From Craterostigma plantagineum (Eukaryota > Streptophyta > Magnoliopsida > Lamiales > Linderniaceae), in the NCBI GenBank assembly GCA_027422505.1, contig JAPQWV010000763.1, positions 175,001-239,000 on the forward strand: a DNA stretch of 64,000 nucleotides. Direction: 5' to 3'. The notes beneath the pieces are model-generated. The model was not told where the DNA came from and did no database searches. It worked only from the letters and a program-made list of their open reading frames with translations. This document shows positions 1 to 11,200 of the stretch, one piece after another. The position numbers and the translations under genes are program-made. Every line of letters begins with the position of its first letter. Within the stretch, counting starts at the first letter, position 1.

Positions 1-959
1 ATGTTTATTAAAGACCTATCGTCCTCTACCAAGAATAATGCAGCCATGTGAGTGTTCCAAATTCCAATTTGGCGTACTTGATAAGACTACTCAACACTTG
101 ATTATCTAGCGAAGCTCGCGGATTGAATTTATTTCTTATTGACTGTATTTTTAGACGTTTACGTGTGAATATGGTGATCTTATCCTTGCCCTTGAGTGAA
201 GTCATTAGTAGTTTAAAAACAAAAATGCTAGCGAAAACGAAAACCACATTTAATCGCAAGGAAACATAATCAACAACATGACTACTCGATCGGTTTTATC
301 GACTTGTGATATTTGCAGATTGTGTAAATATTTAGTAATTCACGCGGTCATGGCATATTAATATCACCTTTCCTGCAGTTCGAACAAAAAAATAAAAATC
401 CCCACGTATATCGGTTTTTAATTACTTAAACTCATGACCACATACATACATTCTTAATTCATATGCCATTAATTTTGCCAAAGGTTTAGCTGTTAATTCA
501 CTCCTAATTTATCCACAATGTGGACCCATTTAACGCCGATATCTACGTCACCTAACTTGTGTTCTTGATAGTGGATTCTACAAGGCCCGTTTGATATTAG
601 TGTTTAGGGATTTATGGGTATAAATTATTTGTGTATAGCTATACAAGGATTTTGTTGATGACGAAATGTTTGATATGTGTGTATTAATTATTTGTGTAAT
701 GATATAAATTGTGTTTGATAGATGTGTTTGAGATGTGTATAGGTGTGACTGATACACGCCCCATAACCACCTTAGAGGTGGGTATGGATATATATGGCCT
801 ATAATCAAAAACCTTGTAGAATAGACATGTATAGTCATACAAGGCATGCGTGGATATACACAGATATCAAACACGACACAATTTATTCATACACATCCCA
901 TACACGCCCATACACACTTATCCAACGAGGTGAATTGAATACTGTGACAAAACAAACCC

Positions 960-994
<35 letters not shown>

Positions 995-1040
995 CTCTGT
1001 CGTTAATAACAATGGAGTAACCCTTCAATAACGTGCACCT
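1..1040. other. AT-rich upstream region of the PB1 gene, possible MITE at about 583-930
   Basis: No gene is seen here. The 583-930 stretch is built from repeated GTGTTTGATA/TATCAAACAC-type words in both orientations. A short hairpin lies near 765-785 (CCACCTT and AGAGGTGG), and the left edge GGCCCGTTTGATA resembles the termini of Tourist-like MITEs. I could not pair clean terminal repeats or a target duplication, so the MITE reading is weak. The remainder is AT-rich and probably includes the promoter and 5' leader of the downstream gene. Confidence 0.3.
962..998. repeat. TC microsatellite in the 5' leader of the PB1 gene
   Basis: An almost pure CT/TC dinucleotide run lies 43 to 79 bp upstream of the PB1 gene ATG. 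Pyrimidine-rich 5' leaders are common in plant genes, so it may be transcribed as 5' UTR; its length is likely polymorphic. Confidence 0.85.
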
Positions 1041-2480
1041 ATGGAGAACTATTCGTACCCCGAATCCGGCGACTCATCGCCTCAATCGCGAGAGATTGAA
1101 TTAGAAAACCATCCGTCGCGGGAGGACTCGAGTCAGCAGCCGCCGCCGCACAGTAAGGTGAAATTCATGTGCAGTTACGGCGGTAAGATCCATCCCAGGC
1201 CGCACGACAACCAGCTCTCTTACATCGGAGGCGAAACGAAGATCCTCTCCGTCGATCGGAGCGTCACGTTCGCTGCGCTGCTCGCCAAACTCGCAGCCTT
1301 GTGCGACCATGAAAACCTATCGTTCAAGTATCAGCTGCCTGGCGAAGATCTCGATGCTCTGATCTCCGTGACGAACGACGACGATCTCGAGCATATGATG
1401 CACGAGTACGAGCGTCAACTAAGGAGCTCGAATAAGCCGGCGAGGCTGAGAATTTTTGTTTTTCCAATTCAGAATCAGAGCCTGGGTTCGTCGATTCGTA
1501 GTTTTGGCTCCGAAGATGCTAGGTCGGAGAAGGAGAGGTTCGTCGACGCGTTGAATTCCTCGCCGATCGCTACTGTGCCTCCGTCGGCGGCCGCGGCCGC
1601 GGCTCCGCCTCCTCTTTCGAATGTTGATTTGCTGTTTGGTTTAGAGAGAGGTAACGCAATCCCTTCGCCGCCGCCTCAGCAGAGGGCCGAAATCGAAGAT
1701 CTGGTCGCTGGTCAAAACGTTGACGACAGATTGATGGGTTTAGATCCGATTCAAAAGCACATTCAAGATCTACAGCGGCTTAGGCTTGAAGAACAGCAGC
1801 AACAGCAGAGAGACGATTACCTCAGGAAAAGCGACGACAGTCTCAACCTCAACGTTCCTAAGTTCATCCCCACCGGCGGAGTCCCCTATGCCGCCGTAGG
1901 AGGAGGCATGTACTCTACTACCTCCGCCGTGCCCAACGAGAACCAGCGGCAACAATTCTACGTAATCCCTGCTCCGGCGAGTGGCTACCACGCGCCGATG
2001 GCACGGCAGGTCAACGCGCCACCACAGCAGCAGGTTCCACAAGCAGCCTATTACACAGTTCAAGGAATACCACCAGAACTTTACCCAGAGCATCATCATC
2101 ATCAGCAGCAACAGCTACAGCAGCTTTATAACCTGACCCAGACGCAGAGCGCCGCCTCGGCCCCTCCGACGTCGGCGGCTCCGGCGGCCTCCCAGGGTTA
2201 CGGAATGATGAGGCAACACGGCGCTGGTGTGGTGGGTGAGTTGCCTCCTGGATACCAACAGGTATACTACGACGGTGGGGTGGGTAGGCAGGTGATGTAT
2301 GGTGGGCCACCACCACAGGGCGGTGGTATGGTTGGCGCTGCTCCACAGTACCTTTCATCGCCTTTCATGGACGGGGGTGGCGGCGGTGATCCTAGAACCG
2401 CTGGTTCTTTAGCTCAGGAGGGGAAGGGCGTGTCTTCTGCTGCTGTTACTAAGGTTACTACTTCGCAACCTTCCTTGTGA
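1041..2480 (+). CDS. PB1 (octicosapeptide/Phox/Bem1p) domain protein, intronless
   Basis: A single open frame of 479 codons. Residues about 39-125 form a PB1 domain: a basic start (SKVKFMCSYGG), the plant-typical YIGGETKILSVDRSVTF strand region, and an acidic OPCA-type motif near residues 102-120 (SVTNDDDLEHMM). PB1 domains mediate front-to-back protein-protein association, so this is probably a soluble scaffold or signalling adaptor; the family's individual functions in plants are mostly undefined. The remaining ~350 residues are low-complexity: an Ala/Pro run near 180-192, Gln-rich stretches, a His/Gln run near 350-360, and a Gly-rich C-terminus. This is the usual architecture of plant PB1 proteins without a kinase or ARF domain. 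The ATG follows the CT-rich leader and is the first in-frame Met. No frameshift is seen. The gene is isolated; the next intact gene is 50 kb away. Confidence 0.93.
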   Translation: MENYSYPESGDSSPQSREIELENHPSREDSSQQPPPHSKVKFMCSYGGKIHPRPHDNQLSYIGGETKILSVDRSVTFAALLAKLAALCDHENLSFKYQLPGEDLDALISVTNDDDLEHMMHEYERQLRSSNKPARLRIFVFPIQNQSLGSSIRSFGSEDARSEKERFVDALNSSPIATVPPSAAAAAAPPPLSNVDLLFGLERGNAIPSPPPQQRAEIEDLVAGQNVDDRLMGLDPIQKHIQDLQRLRLEEQQQQQRDDYLRKSDDSLNLNVPKFIPTGGVPYAAVGGGMYSTTSAVPNENQRQQFYVIPAPASGYHAPMARQVNAPPQQQVPQAAYYTVQGIPPELYPEHHHHQQQQLQQLYNLTQTQSAASAPPTSAAPAASQGYGMMRQHGAGVVGELPPGYQQVYYDGGVGRQVMYGGPPPQGGGMVGAAPQYLSSPFMDGGGGGDPRTAGSLAQEGKGVSSAAVTKVTTSQPSL

Positions 2481-3308
2481 TGATAATTTTAGTCCTTGAT
2501 GATTTTCCGTATGTGTTAATATCGCTGGGTAATAAGATCTGATTGTTATTGTTATATCGTGAACTGAACTTATGTTGATTTGCTGTTTTCCTGTCTCTAT
2601 AATCTTCGCCGCTGAGTATTCCATTCCATCTTAATGAATGGCTCAAGGAATTCATCATTTCTCAAATTCTACAGTAACATGGATAAACACACACGTATTT
2701 TACATCTTTAGACGTTTTTTTGGTACTCTAATGTTGTAATATCATGTTCCTGTCCTTTCAATTTTACCATTTTCACTATCCAGCCAGCCACTTGCATGTG
2801 TATTTATTGTGTGTTTGTGTCACGAAAGAATGGGCACATATTGAATTGAATAGATCATTACGCGTTTCCTTCAAATTTAAGGCTCCAAATTCTGAATTAT
2901 TGCTGGTATTAGATGTGGTGATGATATGTGTGGTTTTCGTCATTGTTACCGTCATTGAGAGAGAATGGATGGATATAACTCTGAGTTTCCGTGGCGATTT
3001 CCACGGTGTGGGGGTCCATATGTAATTAACTAGTTCGCGACGAAGCCAAAGGTCGACCATATTATATTTTTTTCGAAATGATAATTTAATATATAAACAA
3101 AGAGGTGAGCTAAATAGCCCAAGAAGCCCTATTGGATACATTCGATTTTTCAAAAGGGACAAAATCTCTACCAAGAGAGAAGAAGACAATGGACAAGAAA
3201 CTAAAAAGATACACCCCAAAAGAAACCAAAATCTAAAGTTCGCGCAAGAAAAGCTAAAGAATCTATTAAGTCTAAAAACTCCAAAATTACGGCTATTGAA
3301 CTCGAAGC
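2481..3308. other. 3' flank of the PB1 gene and older repeat-derived sequence
   Basis: The first few hundred bases after the stop are AT-rich and probably hold the 3' UTR. From about 3080 the sequence is purine-rich. Read on the - strand it can continue, without a stop for a stretch, the short open frame that lies beyond the poly(A) retroposon (3721-4030). No recognisable gene is present. Confidence 0.35.
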
Positions 3309-3720
3309 CCGTAATCTTTGGATTTTTAAAGGTGAATGGAGAGATGAACGAACAATTATAGAGTTGGCGGGTTTTGAATGGGCTGAATTTCTAGACTACC
3401 ATTAATTCGAAGGTGTTTTGATTGGTTTCGTTTTGTCGTAGGTTGGCTGTAGGGTGTGAAAAACCAATGCAGGGTCTACCTTTTGTTCTTTTGTCAGATT
3501 GTGATGGGAGCTTTAAAACCAGAACCCGTCTCTCCCCTTGCTTTGCAGTTGTTTTCTAGTTTTTGAAGTTTCCATTTGTTTTGAGTTTCTACTCCATGAG
3601 AGTCTTTGCCTATCTGTGTTGTATGTGAGCAGAAGGTTCGTAGGCTATTGAGCTTGTAAATTTTTTTTGAAATTAATGAGAAAAGCTATCGTTTCCGAAA
3701 AAAAAAAAAAAAAAAAAAAA
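3309..3720 (+). mobile_element. Poly(A)-tailed non-LTR retroposon fragment (LINE or SINE-like)
   Basis: The segment ends in a run of about 20 A (3700-3720). It is bracketed by CTCGAAGC at 3301-3308 and again at 3721-3728, as expected for a short target duplication from target-primed reverse transcription. Its 3' end (TGTAAATTTT, AATGAG, GCTATCGTTT, then poly-A) resembles that of the retroposon at 41072-41928 (TGTAATTTTC, AATGAA, CTATCGTTTG, then poly-A), so both probably used the same LINE machinery. No reverse transcriptase is encoded here. The 8-bp duplication could be chance, which limits confidence. Confidence 0.5.
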
Positions 3721-4035
3721 CTCGAAGCTACCTTCACTTTTTTCTTGTCTTCAACTTTAAATCTCGTCTTCTTCATGAACATCACTCCCCAAAAGGGAAC
3801 GAAGGAACTCCTACAAGAGGAAACGGATACTTCCAAATCGGGAAACTCAAAACCAAACAAAGCCAAAACTGGAAACAGGAGAAATGCAGAGGTAAAGAAA
3901 AACAAAGAGGGGCTTCCCCAACCTCCATAAATGGAGGAAAGGGGAGAAAGCTAAGTGCAGGTTTCTGTGTCTGTTGTGCGTCGACGAGAGAGAAAAGGGA
4001 GAGGGAGAGAGAATGGTTGTTGCTTTACAAAACAA
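3721..4035 (-). repeat. Probable 5' part of an older retroposon, same family as 41072-41928
   Basis: Read on the - strand this begins with CT-rich sequence and then CCTCCATTTATGGAGGTTGGGG. The start of the retroposon at 41072 has the same arrangement: a CT-rich lead, then CCTCCATTAAAGGAGGTTAGG. A short open frame on the - strand continues toward 3721. The 3309-3720 retroposon appears to have landed inside this older copy. No product is recognised. Confidence 0.35.
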
Positions 4036-4375
4036 CCATCGAGCATATTTGAACTATTATTTTTCTACACTCGAGGATTTGTATATTAGTTGTAAAGTGA
4101 TAATTAACTAAAAGAGGGATAAAATTAAGAAAAAAATAGCATGCAATGTATAGTTTTTTTATTTCGATTTTTCTGTTTGTTAGATTAACTGAATTGACGG
4201 ATTAAAGTCAATTTATCCGAAGTCCTTTTATCTAATAAAATAGTATATATTATATTCATCTCAATTATTTTGTTCCTAGCTTCTAGATTTAAAAGCCTTT
4301 TGAATCCACTCTGCGAGGCCTCACCTCTTCGTAGTTTATTGGATTTTGTTAGGTAGTACAGTAACTATTAATAAT
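4036..4375. other. AT-rich intergenic sequence, nothing recognised
   Basis: No open frame, structural RNA or repeat boundary could be supported. Bases 4368-4375 (TTAATAAT) are the left target duplication of the adjacent hAT MITE. Confidence 0.5.
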
Positions 4376-4855
4376 TAGAGGTGTCAAAATGGCGGGCCGG
4401 GCCGGGTTCGCCCGCCGCCCGCCAAAGCCCGCCACTTGGCGGGGCGGGATGGCGGGCCTCAAAAATGGGGGACCGCCCCGCCCCGCGGCGGGCAGCAGGC
4501 TAGGCGGGCCAGGCCCGCCCGCCTATATATATTATTTATTTTTTTTGTATTTTTATTTTATAATTTAATTTATTAATTTGTTTTAGTTAATTAAGGTATT
4601 TAATAATAAATTATGGATAAACAACATATTAATTATATATTTATAAATATATATGTTATTAATTATGGTATAATTAATGAATCATTAACTATTAAATTAA
4701 TATATTTAAACATAATAAATAATATAAAAAGATATATAATTTTATTAAACTGGCGGGCTAGCCCGCCCCGCCCCGCGGCGGGCCTTAAAAATCCCAACCC
4801 AGCCCACCCCATATGCAGGGCGACCCGTGGGTCGCGGGCCTTTTTGACAGGTCTA
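4376..4855. mobile_element. hAT-superfamily MITE with 8-bp target duplication
   Basis: The 480-bp element begins TAGAGGTGTCAAAATGG and ends TTTTTGACAGGTCTA, imperfect terminal inverted repeats of about 14 bp. It is flanked by identical 8-bp direct repeats TTAATAAT (4368-4375 and 4856-4863), the size made by hAT transposases. Both ends are GC-rich with repeated GGCGGGC/GCCCGCC words, and the middle is extremely AT-rich. It has no coding capacity and must have been mobilised in trans. Confidence 0.88.
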
Positions 4856-4863
4856 TTAATAAT

Positions 4864-5787
4864 ACACACTTCCACCTTATATTTTCAGTACCCTCATCAG
4901 CTTGCTATTTAAGAATAGGCCTTTTTAGTAAAATGATGCCATTTAAATCATAAATACGGTCCCGCCATTATCGCATGGGCCTTCGTCGCATCTATTAGCC
5001 GCGACGCCGCTGATAATGGACGCGACGACAAGACCAAACCCACTACCGACTTTGAAATGACATCCCATTACGCGTTGTCTGCAATAATTCGCCTGTCGTT
5101 AGAACTGGAAGATTATAAAGTTGCTAGAAATACAAAAACAGTACGCCAACAGAATAAACTAGAAACACAAATAAAAATCCATCGAATCTCTGATTGATAA
5201 AATAAATTACAAAAAAACTAACGAATATATTGTGATCATGTGCTACATCTGCGTGGTCGTCGATTCCTGTCAGATGGCCACGGTCAACAGGAGCTTCGGG
5301 TTGCTCAGGACGACGACGTCGCTGCTGCGGTCGCGATGGTGACAGCTGATACGGAGGCATCTCGTCGTCGTCGTCATCATCGCCGCGTAACCATAACCTG
5401 CCGGTGTAAAGTAACCACCATCCTCGAATAATCCCGTCGGACCCCGTGAAAACGACGGGCCAGGGTCTTGAGTCGAAACCCGGTAGACGACGAGCTAGAG
5501 TCTTAAGTCGAAGGGATTAGTGGCACATGTCTTCGCTGACGCATGCCAATGACAAGCTGCTGCATCTGATGTATGACAGCTAACCCCCCTGAAGATCCCC
5601 ACCTGTAAATATCACCTCGCCCTATCGACGTATTGTGCCTAATGGATAATAAGTTCACCTCTTAAATGACACGCCGTAAATAAAAAAATAAATGAAAATA
5701 TAACTAACCGTAACGTTGATAAATGCACTATCTCCCATATGGAATCCTCGGTCCATATGAATAATCGATGGAGAAATGTACTGACGG
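4864..5787. other. Unassigned sequence left of the Athila gag remnant, includes the inferred inversion breakpoint
   Basis: No LTR or primer site matching the other Athila LTRs is found here, although the + strand gag remnant begins at about 5788. On the - strand, 5440-5180 has coding-like, Asp-run and Pro/Arg/Gln-rich potential that may be a decayed transposon protein; I do not recognise it. The left breakpoint of the inferred inversion should lie in this stretch, probably near its right end. Confidence 0.35.
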
Positions 5788-7115
5788 GTGATATACCGGT
5801 ACCATGCGATCAAGCTGATGCTATTCCCGTTCTCGCTCAAGTTCAGGGCGAAGGACTGGTTAGATATGTTGCCACCCAGGTCGATCACTACCTGGGAGGA
5901 GATGCGAGCCGCCTTCATCAACCACTACTTCCCACTGTCGAAGGTGCTCAGACTAAAAATGGAGATCTCCTTGTTTCATCAGAAGGATTCAGAGAACCTC
6001 TATGAGGTTTGGGAGCGATACAAGGCGCTATTGAAGAGATGCCCACAGCACGGGATGTCGAAGGCAGCCCAGATCAACCGATTCCACGAGGGGCTCAACG
6101 ACCAGACTGTCCATATGCTAGATGGAGCCGCAGGAGGAGGACTTGTGAAGCTCAACGCGACCGACGCTTGGAACCTGATTGAGGACTACTCAAGGAACAG
6201 TTTCATGAGGGGCAATACCAGGATGAAGACGACATGCGTATTTGGAGTGAGCGAGGAGACGACCACGAATGCCAAATTCGAGGCACTTCAGCAACAGATC
6301 ACTGCGACGGACTCTCAGTTGCAGACAGTCATCGGCGCACTACTCCCAAGTCCAGGCAGACTCAGCCCGTAAGCGCCGTGGCGACCACCGCACCGACGTA
6401 GCACACGTCATACGTGCCATTGTGCGGAATCTGTGGCGCAGCCCACGAAACATCTGAATGCCAACTTGGGCAATCGCTGGAGCACGTAGACTATATGGGC
6501 CATTACCAAGGTGGCCAGCGAAACTTCCAACCCCGAGCGCACCCCAATCTGGCGTACGGGAATCAGAACCACCAGGGGCAAGGACCGCCTGGATTTCAGC
6601 CTAGGCCATCCGGTTTCCAAAACGGGGCGCCACGCCAGTACCAGAACGCGCCCACAGGAGGATCCGACGACATGAAGGAGATGAAGGATATGATGAAGGC
6701 GCTCCTCACGAACTTCAGCAGCACCACCGCAGCCCACGAAAGCCGGATGACGAAGATGGAGGAGTACATGGAGGCCAACGACGTGCGTGCCCAGAACACG
6801 AACGCCTCACTCAAGAAGCTGGAGCAACAGGTGGGCCAGATGGCGAAGCAATTGGCGGGGCGTACTCAGGGCTCACTCCCAAGCTACACCGAGCCGAATC
6901 CAAAGGAGTACTGCAAGGCGGTGACGCTGAGGAATGGGCGAGAACTGCAAGAAGTGCCCGCCAAGAAGAAGGCTAAGGAGACACCAACTTCGAGAGCCAC
7001 GACGAGCTCGAAGTGGAGGAAATCAGAGGCGACGATGTCGAGGATGCCGAAGCTGAGAAGGATAAGGTCGAACACGCGAAGGAAAAGGCGAAGGAGATCG
7101 AACGGCCACCGGTGA
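5788..7115 (+). pseudogene. Athila gag remnant (capsid region and zinc knuckle)
   Basis: Frame 1 (5788-6372) shows the retrotransposon gag core: FPFSL, then DWLDMLPPRSITTWEEM, then LYEVWERYKALLKRCP. The frame then shifts. In frame 3 (6414-7115) a CX2CX3HX4C knuckle (CGICGAAHETSEC) is followed by a Gly/Gln/Pro-rich stretch and a probable coiled coil (about 6670-6860). The N-terminal part of gag is missing upstream of 5788. In an intact element gag forms the virus-like particle and the knuckle binds the RNA. The lesions here are a frameshift at about 6370-6410, another near 7010-7115, and the 5' truncation. Confidence 0.85.
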
Positions 7116-8100
7116 AGCCATACCAGCCGAAGATCCCGTACCCGCCTCAACTCAAGAAGGACAAGAATGAGGCACAGTTCGGTAAATTTATGGGTATTTG
7201 TAAGGAATTGCATATTAACTTACCTTTTGTTGAAGCTATTACGCAGATGCCGAGCTTCGCCAAGTTCTCGAAGGACCTGCTGACGAACAGAAGGAAGCTC
7301 GAGCACGTCTCCACCGTATGCCTGCGAGGAGAGTGTTCGGCGATACTCCAAAGCAAGATCCCAAGAAGCTTAAGGACCCAGGGAGTTTCACTATTCCCTG
7401 TCTTATAGGAGATTTAGTGATTGAGTGTGCGTTAGCTGACTTAGGCGCTAGTATTAATCTCATGCCATATTCTATGTTTAAGTGTCTAGGACTAGGCGAA
7501 CCCCGACCCACTAGGATGAGTCTACAATTAGCTGATAGATCATTAAAGTATCCTCGAGGCGTTATCGAGGACGTCCTAGTTAAGGTCGATAAATTTGTTA
7601 TCCCGACCGACTTTGTTATTTTAGACATGGAGGAAGATGAGAATGTCCCCTTGATCTTAGGTAGACCGTTATTAGCGACGGGGAAGACCATGATAGACGT
7701 TAGGAATGGGACATTGACCTTGACAGTAGATGGGGAAAAGGTCACTTTCAATATGGCCGACTCAATGAAAAAGAGTAACGAGCATGACGATAAGTGTTAT
7801 TTCTTAGACGTATTTGAGCACGACTTTCTCTTTTCCGTGCAAGGTCTGTCACAGGTTGGCGAGCATGACATACACACGCTTATGGCGATCGATGAGTGTG
7901 GGGAGGAGGTCGACGAGCCTATCATAGCCATCGACGAGAGTAGCAAAGAAGACAAGGAAAAGAGCTCAGCCGAGGTCCCACCGGTCCTGGAATTGAAGCC
8001 GCTGTCCGACCACCTCGAGTACACGTTCCTAACAGCAATGGAGGGCTGCCGGTCATCATCTCATCGAGCCTCGACGACGGACAGAAGGTCCAGCTCTTAG
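7116..8100 (+). pseudogene. Athila gag-pol linker and aspartic protease remnant
   Basis: A short frame-2 part (7013-7408) is followed by frame 1 (7318-8100). The latter holds the retropepsin-like domain with ALADLGASINLMPYSMF as active-site region (D-L-G-A, the usual Athila variant of D-S/T-G-A) and the flap/second motif VPLILGRPLLATG. The protease would normally cut the gag-pol polyprotein. The frame change at 7318-7408 and the stop at 8098-8100 break continuity with gag and reverse transcriptase. Confidence 0.82.
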
Positions 8101-8102
8101 AC

Positions 8103-9692
8103 GTGTTGAAGGCGCACAATAAGGCTTTGGCGTGGAAGATATCCGACATAAGGGGTATCAACCCGAGCTACTGTACGCACAAGATCCTCATGGAGGACGA
8201 TTTCAAGTCGGTCGCTCAACGTCAAAGGCTCCTCAACCCCAACATGAAGGACGTTGTTAAGAAGGAAGTGATCAAGTTGCTAGACGCGGGGATGATCTAT
8301 CCCATTTCAGACAGCGCGTGGGTCAGCCTGGTCCAAGTGGTCCCAAAGAAGGGAGGCATGACGGTCGTCACCAATGACAAGAACGAACTGATCCCGACGA
8401 GGACAGTGACTGGGTGGCACGTCTGCATCGACTACAGGAAGTTGAACTACGCCACGCGAAAGGATCACTTCCCTTTACCGTTTATTGATCAGATGTTAGA
8501 CAAGTTAGTCGGTCACTCATTTTATTGTTTTCTTGATGGTTTATCAGGTTATCTACAGATCCCCATAGCGCCCGAGGACCAGGAGAAAACCACGTTCACG
8601 TGCCCGTTCGGGACGTTCGCGTACCGAAGGATGCCATTCGGTCTCTGCAATACCCCAGCCACCTTCCAGCGGTGCATAATGGCCATATTCAACGAATTGG
8701 TAGGTGAGGTAATGGAGGTATTTATGGACGATTTTTCTATTTTCGGGTCGTCGTTCGATGTATGTTTATCTAACCTGAAGCTCGTACTCGCACGATGCGA
8801 GGAAACGAACTTGGCACTTAATTGGGAAAAGTGCCACTACATGGTTCGATAGGGCATAGTTCTGGGCCATAAAGTTTCCTCTAAAGGAATCGAAGTGGAC
8901 CGAGCTAAGTTGGAAACGATAGAAAAGCTGCCGTTCCCTCGAACGTGAAGTCAATTAGGAGTTTTCTAGGACATGCTGGATTTTATCGTAGGTTCATTAA
9001 GGATAAAGATAGCTCGACCCATGTCTATATTACTTGAAAAGGATGCCCCATTTGATTTTAATGACGAGTGCTTGCATGCGTTTAATTTACTTAAGAAGCG
9101 TCTTATCGCAGCACCTATTATGGTCGCCTCCGACTGGGGCCTACCCTTTGAACTAATGTGCGATGCGAGTGACTATGCAGTTGGGGCCGTGCTAGGGAAG
9201 CGTAAGGACAACCATTTCAGATCGATCTACGCGAGTAAGACGTTAGACACAGCCCAGGCCAATTACACGACCACCGAGAAGGAGCTGTTGGCCGTCGTAT
9301 TTGCTTCCAACAAGTTCAGGTCATATCTTATCCTATCCAAAGTTATTATTTTTACTAACCATTCTGCTCTTAAGTACTTGTTAGCAAAGCCCGATGCCAA
9401 GCCGCGACTAATCAGATGGATCCTACTACTGCAAGAGTTCGATATAGAGATCCGGGACAAGAAGGGTGCGGAGAACCTAGCGGCGGATCACCTCTCTCGA
9501 CTGGAGGAGTCCGAAATATACCACAAGGATGGAAGGCCGATACAAGATAGGTTCCCAGACGAGCATCTTTACTCGATACAGGTGGTAAGTGATGACACCC
9601 CTTGGTTTGCAAATTATGCTATTACCTTGTTGCGAAGGTCCTACCTAAGGAGTACACCAGTCAGCAAAAGAAGAAATTCTTTTCTGACCTGA
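8103..9692 (+). pseudogene. Athila reverse transcriptase and RNase H remnant
   Basis: Frame 3 carries the RT palm: VCIDYRKLN, HFPLPFIDQMLD, then the polymerase box FMDDFSIFG near 8721-8747. A glutamate codon appears to have become TAG at about 8850, because the expected downstream sequence (GHKVS) continues in the same frame. There is a further disruption near 8940. The frame resumes at 8973 with the RT thumb and RNase H (LMCDASDYAVGAVLG; TTTEKELLAVVFA; FTNHSALKYLL; ADHLSRL). The RNase H Asp and Glu positions are visible, but the protein cannot be made as one piece. Confidence 0.88.
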
Positions 9693-10824
9693 GGTACTAC
9701 TTTTGGGAAGACCCATATCTTTTCAGGCGATGTGCAGACCAGGTGATACGACGATGCGTGGCTGCTCCAGAGACGACGCAGATCCTTAGGCACTGCCACA
9801 ACGAATCGACCGGAGGGCAGTACGCAGCCAACAGAACCGCTCAGAAGGTGTTAGAAAACGGATTCTACTGGCCCACGATCTTCAAGGACGCCCAAAGGTA
9901 CGTTGACACTTGTGATCAGTGTCAGCGCGCAGGTAATATCTCTAAACGCGACGAAATGCCCCAGAACTTCATTTTAGTCTGTGAGATCTTTGATGTGTGG
10001 GGTATAGATTTTATGGGTCCATTCCCTAGCTCGTACAATAATTAGTATATTCTAGTCGCTGTCGATTATGTGTCTAAGTGGGCCGAGGCGCAAACCTTAC
10101 CCACGAACGACGCTAGGGTAATCGTTAGATTTCATCGAGCATTGTTTTCACATTTTGGGGCACCTAGATGCATTATTAGTGATAGGGGTACACATTTTTG
10201 TAACACCCAGTTTGCACGCACATTAGAACGTTACGGTGTTAGACATAGCCTATCCACCCCGTACCACCCCCAAGCTAGCGGTCAGGTCGAGGTAGTAAAT
10301 CGTGAGCTGAAACGAATCTTAGAGAAGACCATAGAAGGGAACCGTAGGGAGGGGGCGAATAAGTTGAATGATGCACTTTGGGCCTATAGAACTGCATATA
10401 AAACACCCATAGGCACTACACCATCCTCAAGTCATTGAATCTTGATTTAGGAGACGCCAGCAGAAAGCGGCGGCGCCAAATCAATGAGTTAGACGAGTGG
10501 CAACTAGCCGCTTATCATAACGCTCGCATGTATAAGGAACGTTCGAAAGCTTACCATGATAGGAAAATTAGGCAGAGACGAGAGTTTCAGGAAGGAGACC
10601 AAGTCCTTCTTTTTAATTCTCGACTTAGGCTTTTTCCTGGCAAACTTAGATCACGTTGGTCAGGACCTTTCACCGTTACCCGTGTTTTCCCTTATGGTAC
10701 TGTTGAGATTTCAGGCATGGAGCAGGGTACCTTCAAGGTGAATGGCCAGAGGTTGAAGCACTATCACGCAGGCGAGGAAGACGTGAGCGGAAAGGAAGTC
10801 TTCTACCTGGACTTCAAAACTTGA
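9602..10824 (+). pseudogene. Athila integrase remnant
   Basis: Frame 2 has the HHCC-type zinc region ending CDQCQR and the catalytic core with first Asp in [10 protein letters not shown] (near 10010), second Asp in IISDRGTHF (near 10180) and Glu in VEVVNRELK (near 10295), so the D-D-E triad survives. A TAG interrupts the frame at 10043-10045. At about 10435 a small deletion with frameshift removes the segment that normally joins the core to the C-terminal domain. The last piece (10435-10824, frame 1) keeps the end domain (FPGKLRSRWSGPFTVTRVFP). Confidence 0.88.
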
Positions 10825-10868
10825 GCAAACGAGAAGATGTCCGGCTTAAGACGGTAAAGTAAGCGCTT

Positions 10869-10886
10869 CTTGGGAGGCAACCCAAG
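10869..10886 (+). other. Conserved short hairpin after Athila pol
   Basis: CTTGGGAGGCAACCCAAG is a 6-bp perfect inverted repeat around a 6-base loop, 45 bp after the last pol codon. The same string follows pol in many Athila and Tat elements as far as I remember. Its role is not established; splice, RNA stability or packaging functions are possible. Confidence 0.6.
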
Positions 10887-10917
10887 TATTTTCATTTATG
10901 TCTTAGGTTGAAAAAAA

Positions 10918-11200
10918 AAGGGCGGTCACGGCCGTGACATACCCACACATGCACACTGCCCACTGTCACGGCTGTGACGTCCCCCAGAAGCCCCCTCTGC
11001 CTCTCGTCACGGCCAGTGGCTTAGGCCATCACGGCCGTGACACCCACGGGAAAAAAATTAAATAAATAAATAAAAATAAAATAAAATAAAAAATCGACCG
11101 CATCACGGCCAACGACATATACGTCGCGGCCGTGACGATGGACAGAGGCAACACTGCCTCAGGTCACGTCAAGACCCCATAGGTCACGACCGTGACCTTG
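10918..11200. repeat. Block of palindromic TCACGGCCGTGA motifs after Athila pol
   Basis: At least five full or degenerate copies of GTCACGGCCGTGAC or its variants (TCACGGCTGTGA, TCGCGGCCGTGA, TCACGACCGTGA) lie within 280 bp, separated by a short AT-rich AAATAAATAAATA spacer. The same motif is the core of the tandem repeats in all four Athila LTRs. Confidence 0.75.

Noticed and set aside
1770..2358. Antisense open frames across the PB1 gene
   Set aside because: Shadows of a GC-rich coding region with biased codon use.
3645..3930. Open frame with a long Lys or Phe run
   Set aside because: It is a translation through the poly(A) tail of the retroposon.
5124..5431. Coding-like frames on both strands with Asp, Arg and Pro runs
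   Set aside because: Low complexity (GACGACGAC-type repeats); no domain, and no start or splice model could be supported.
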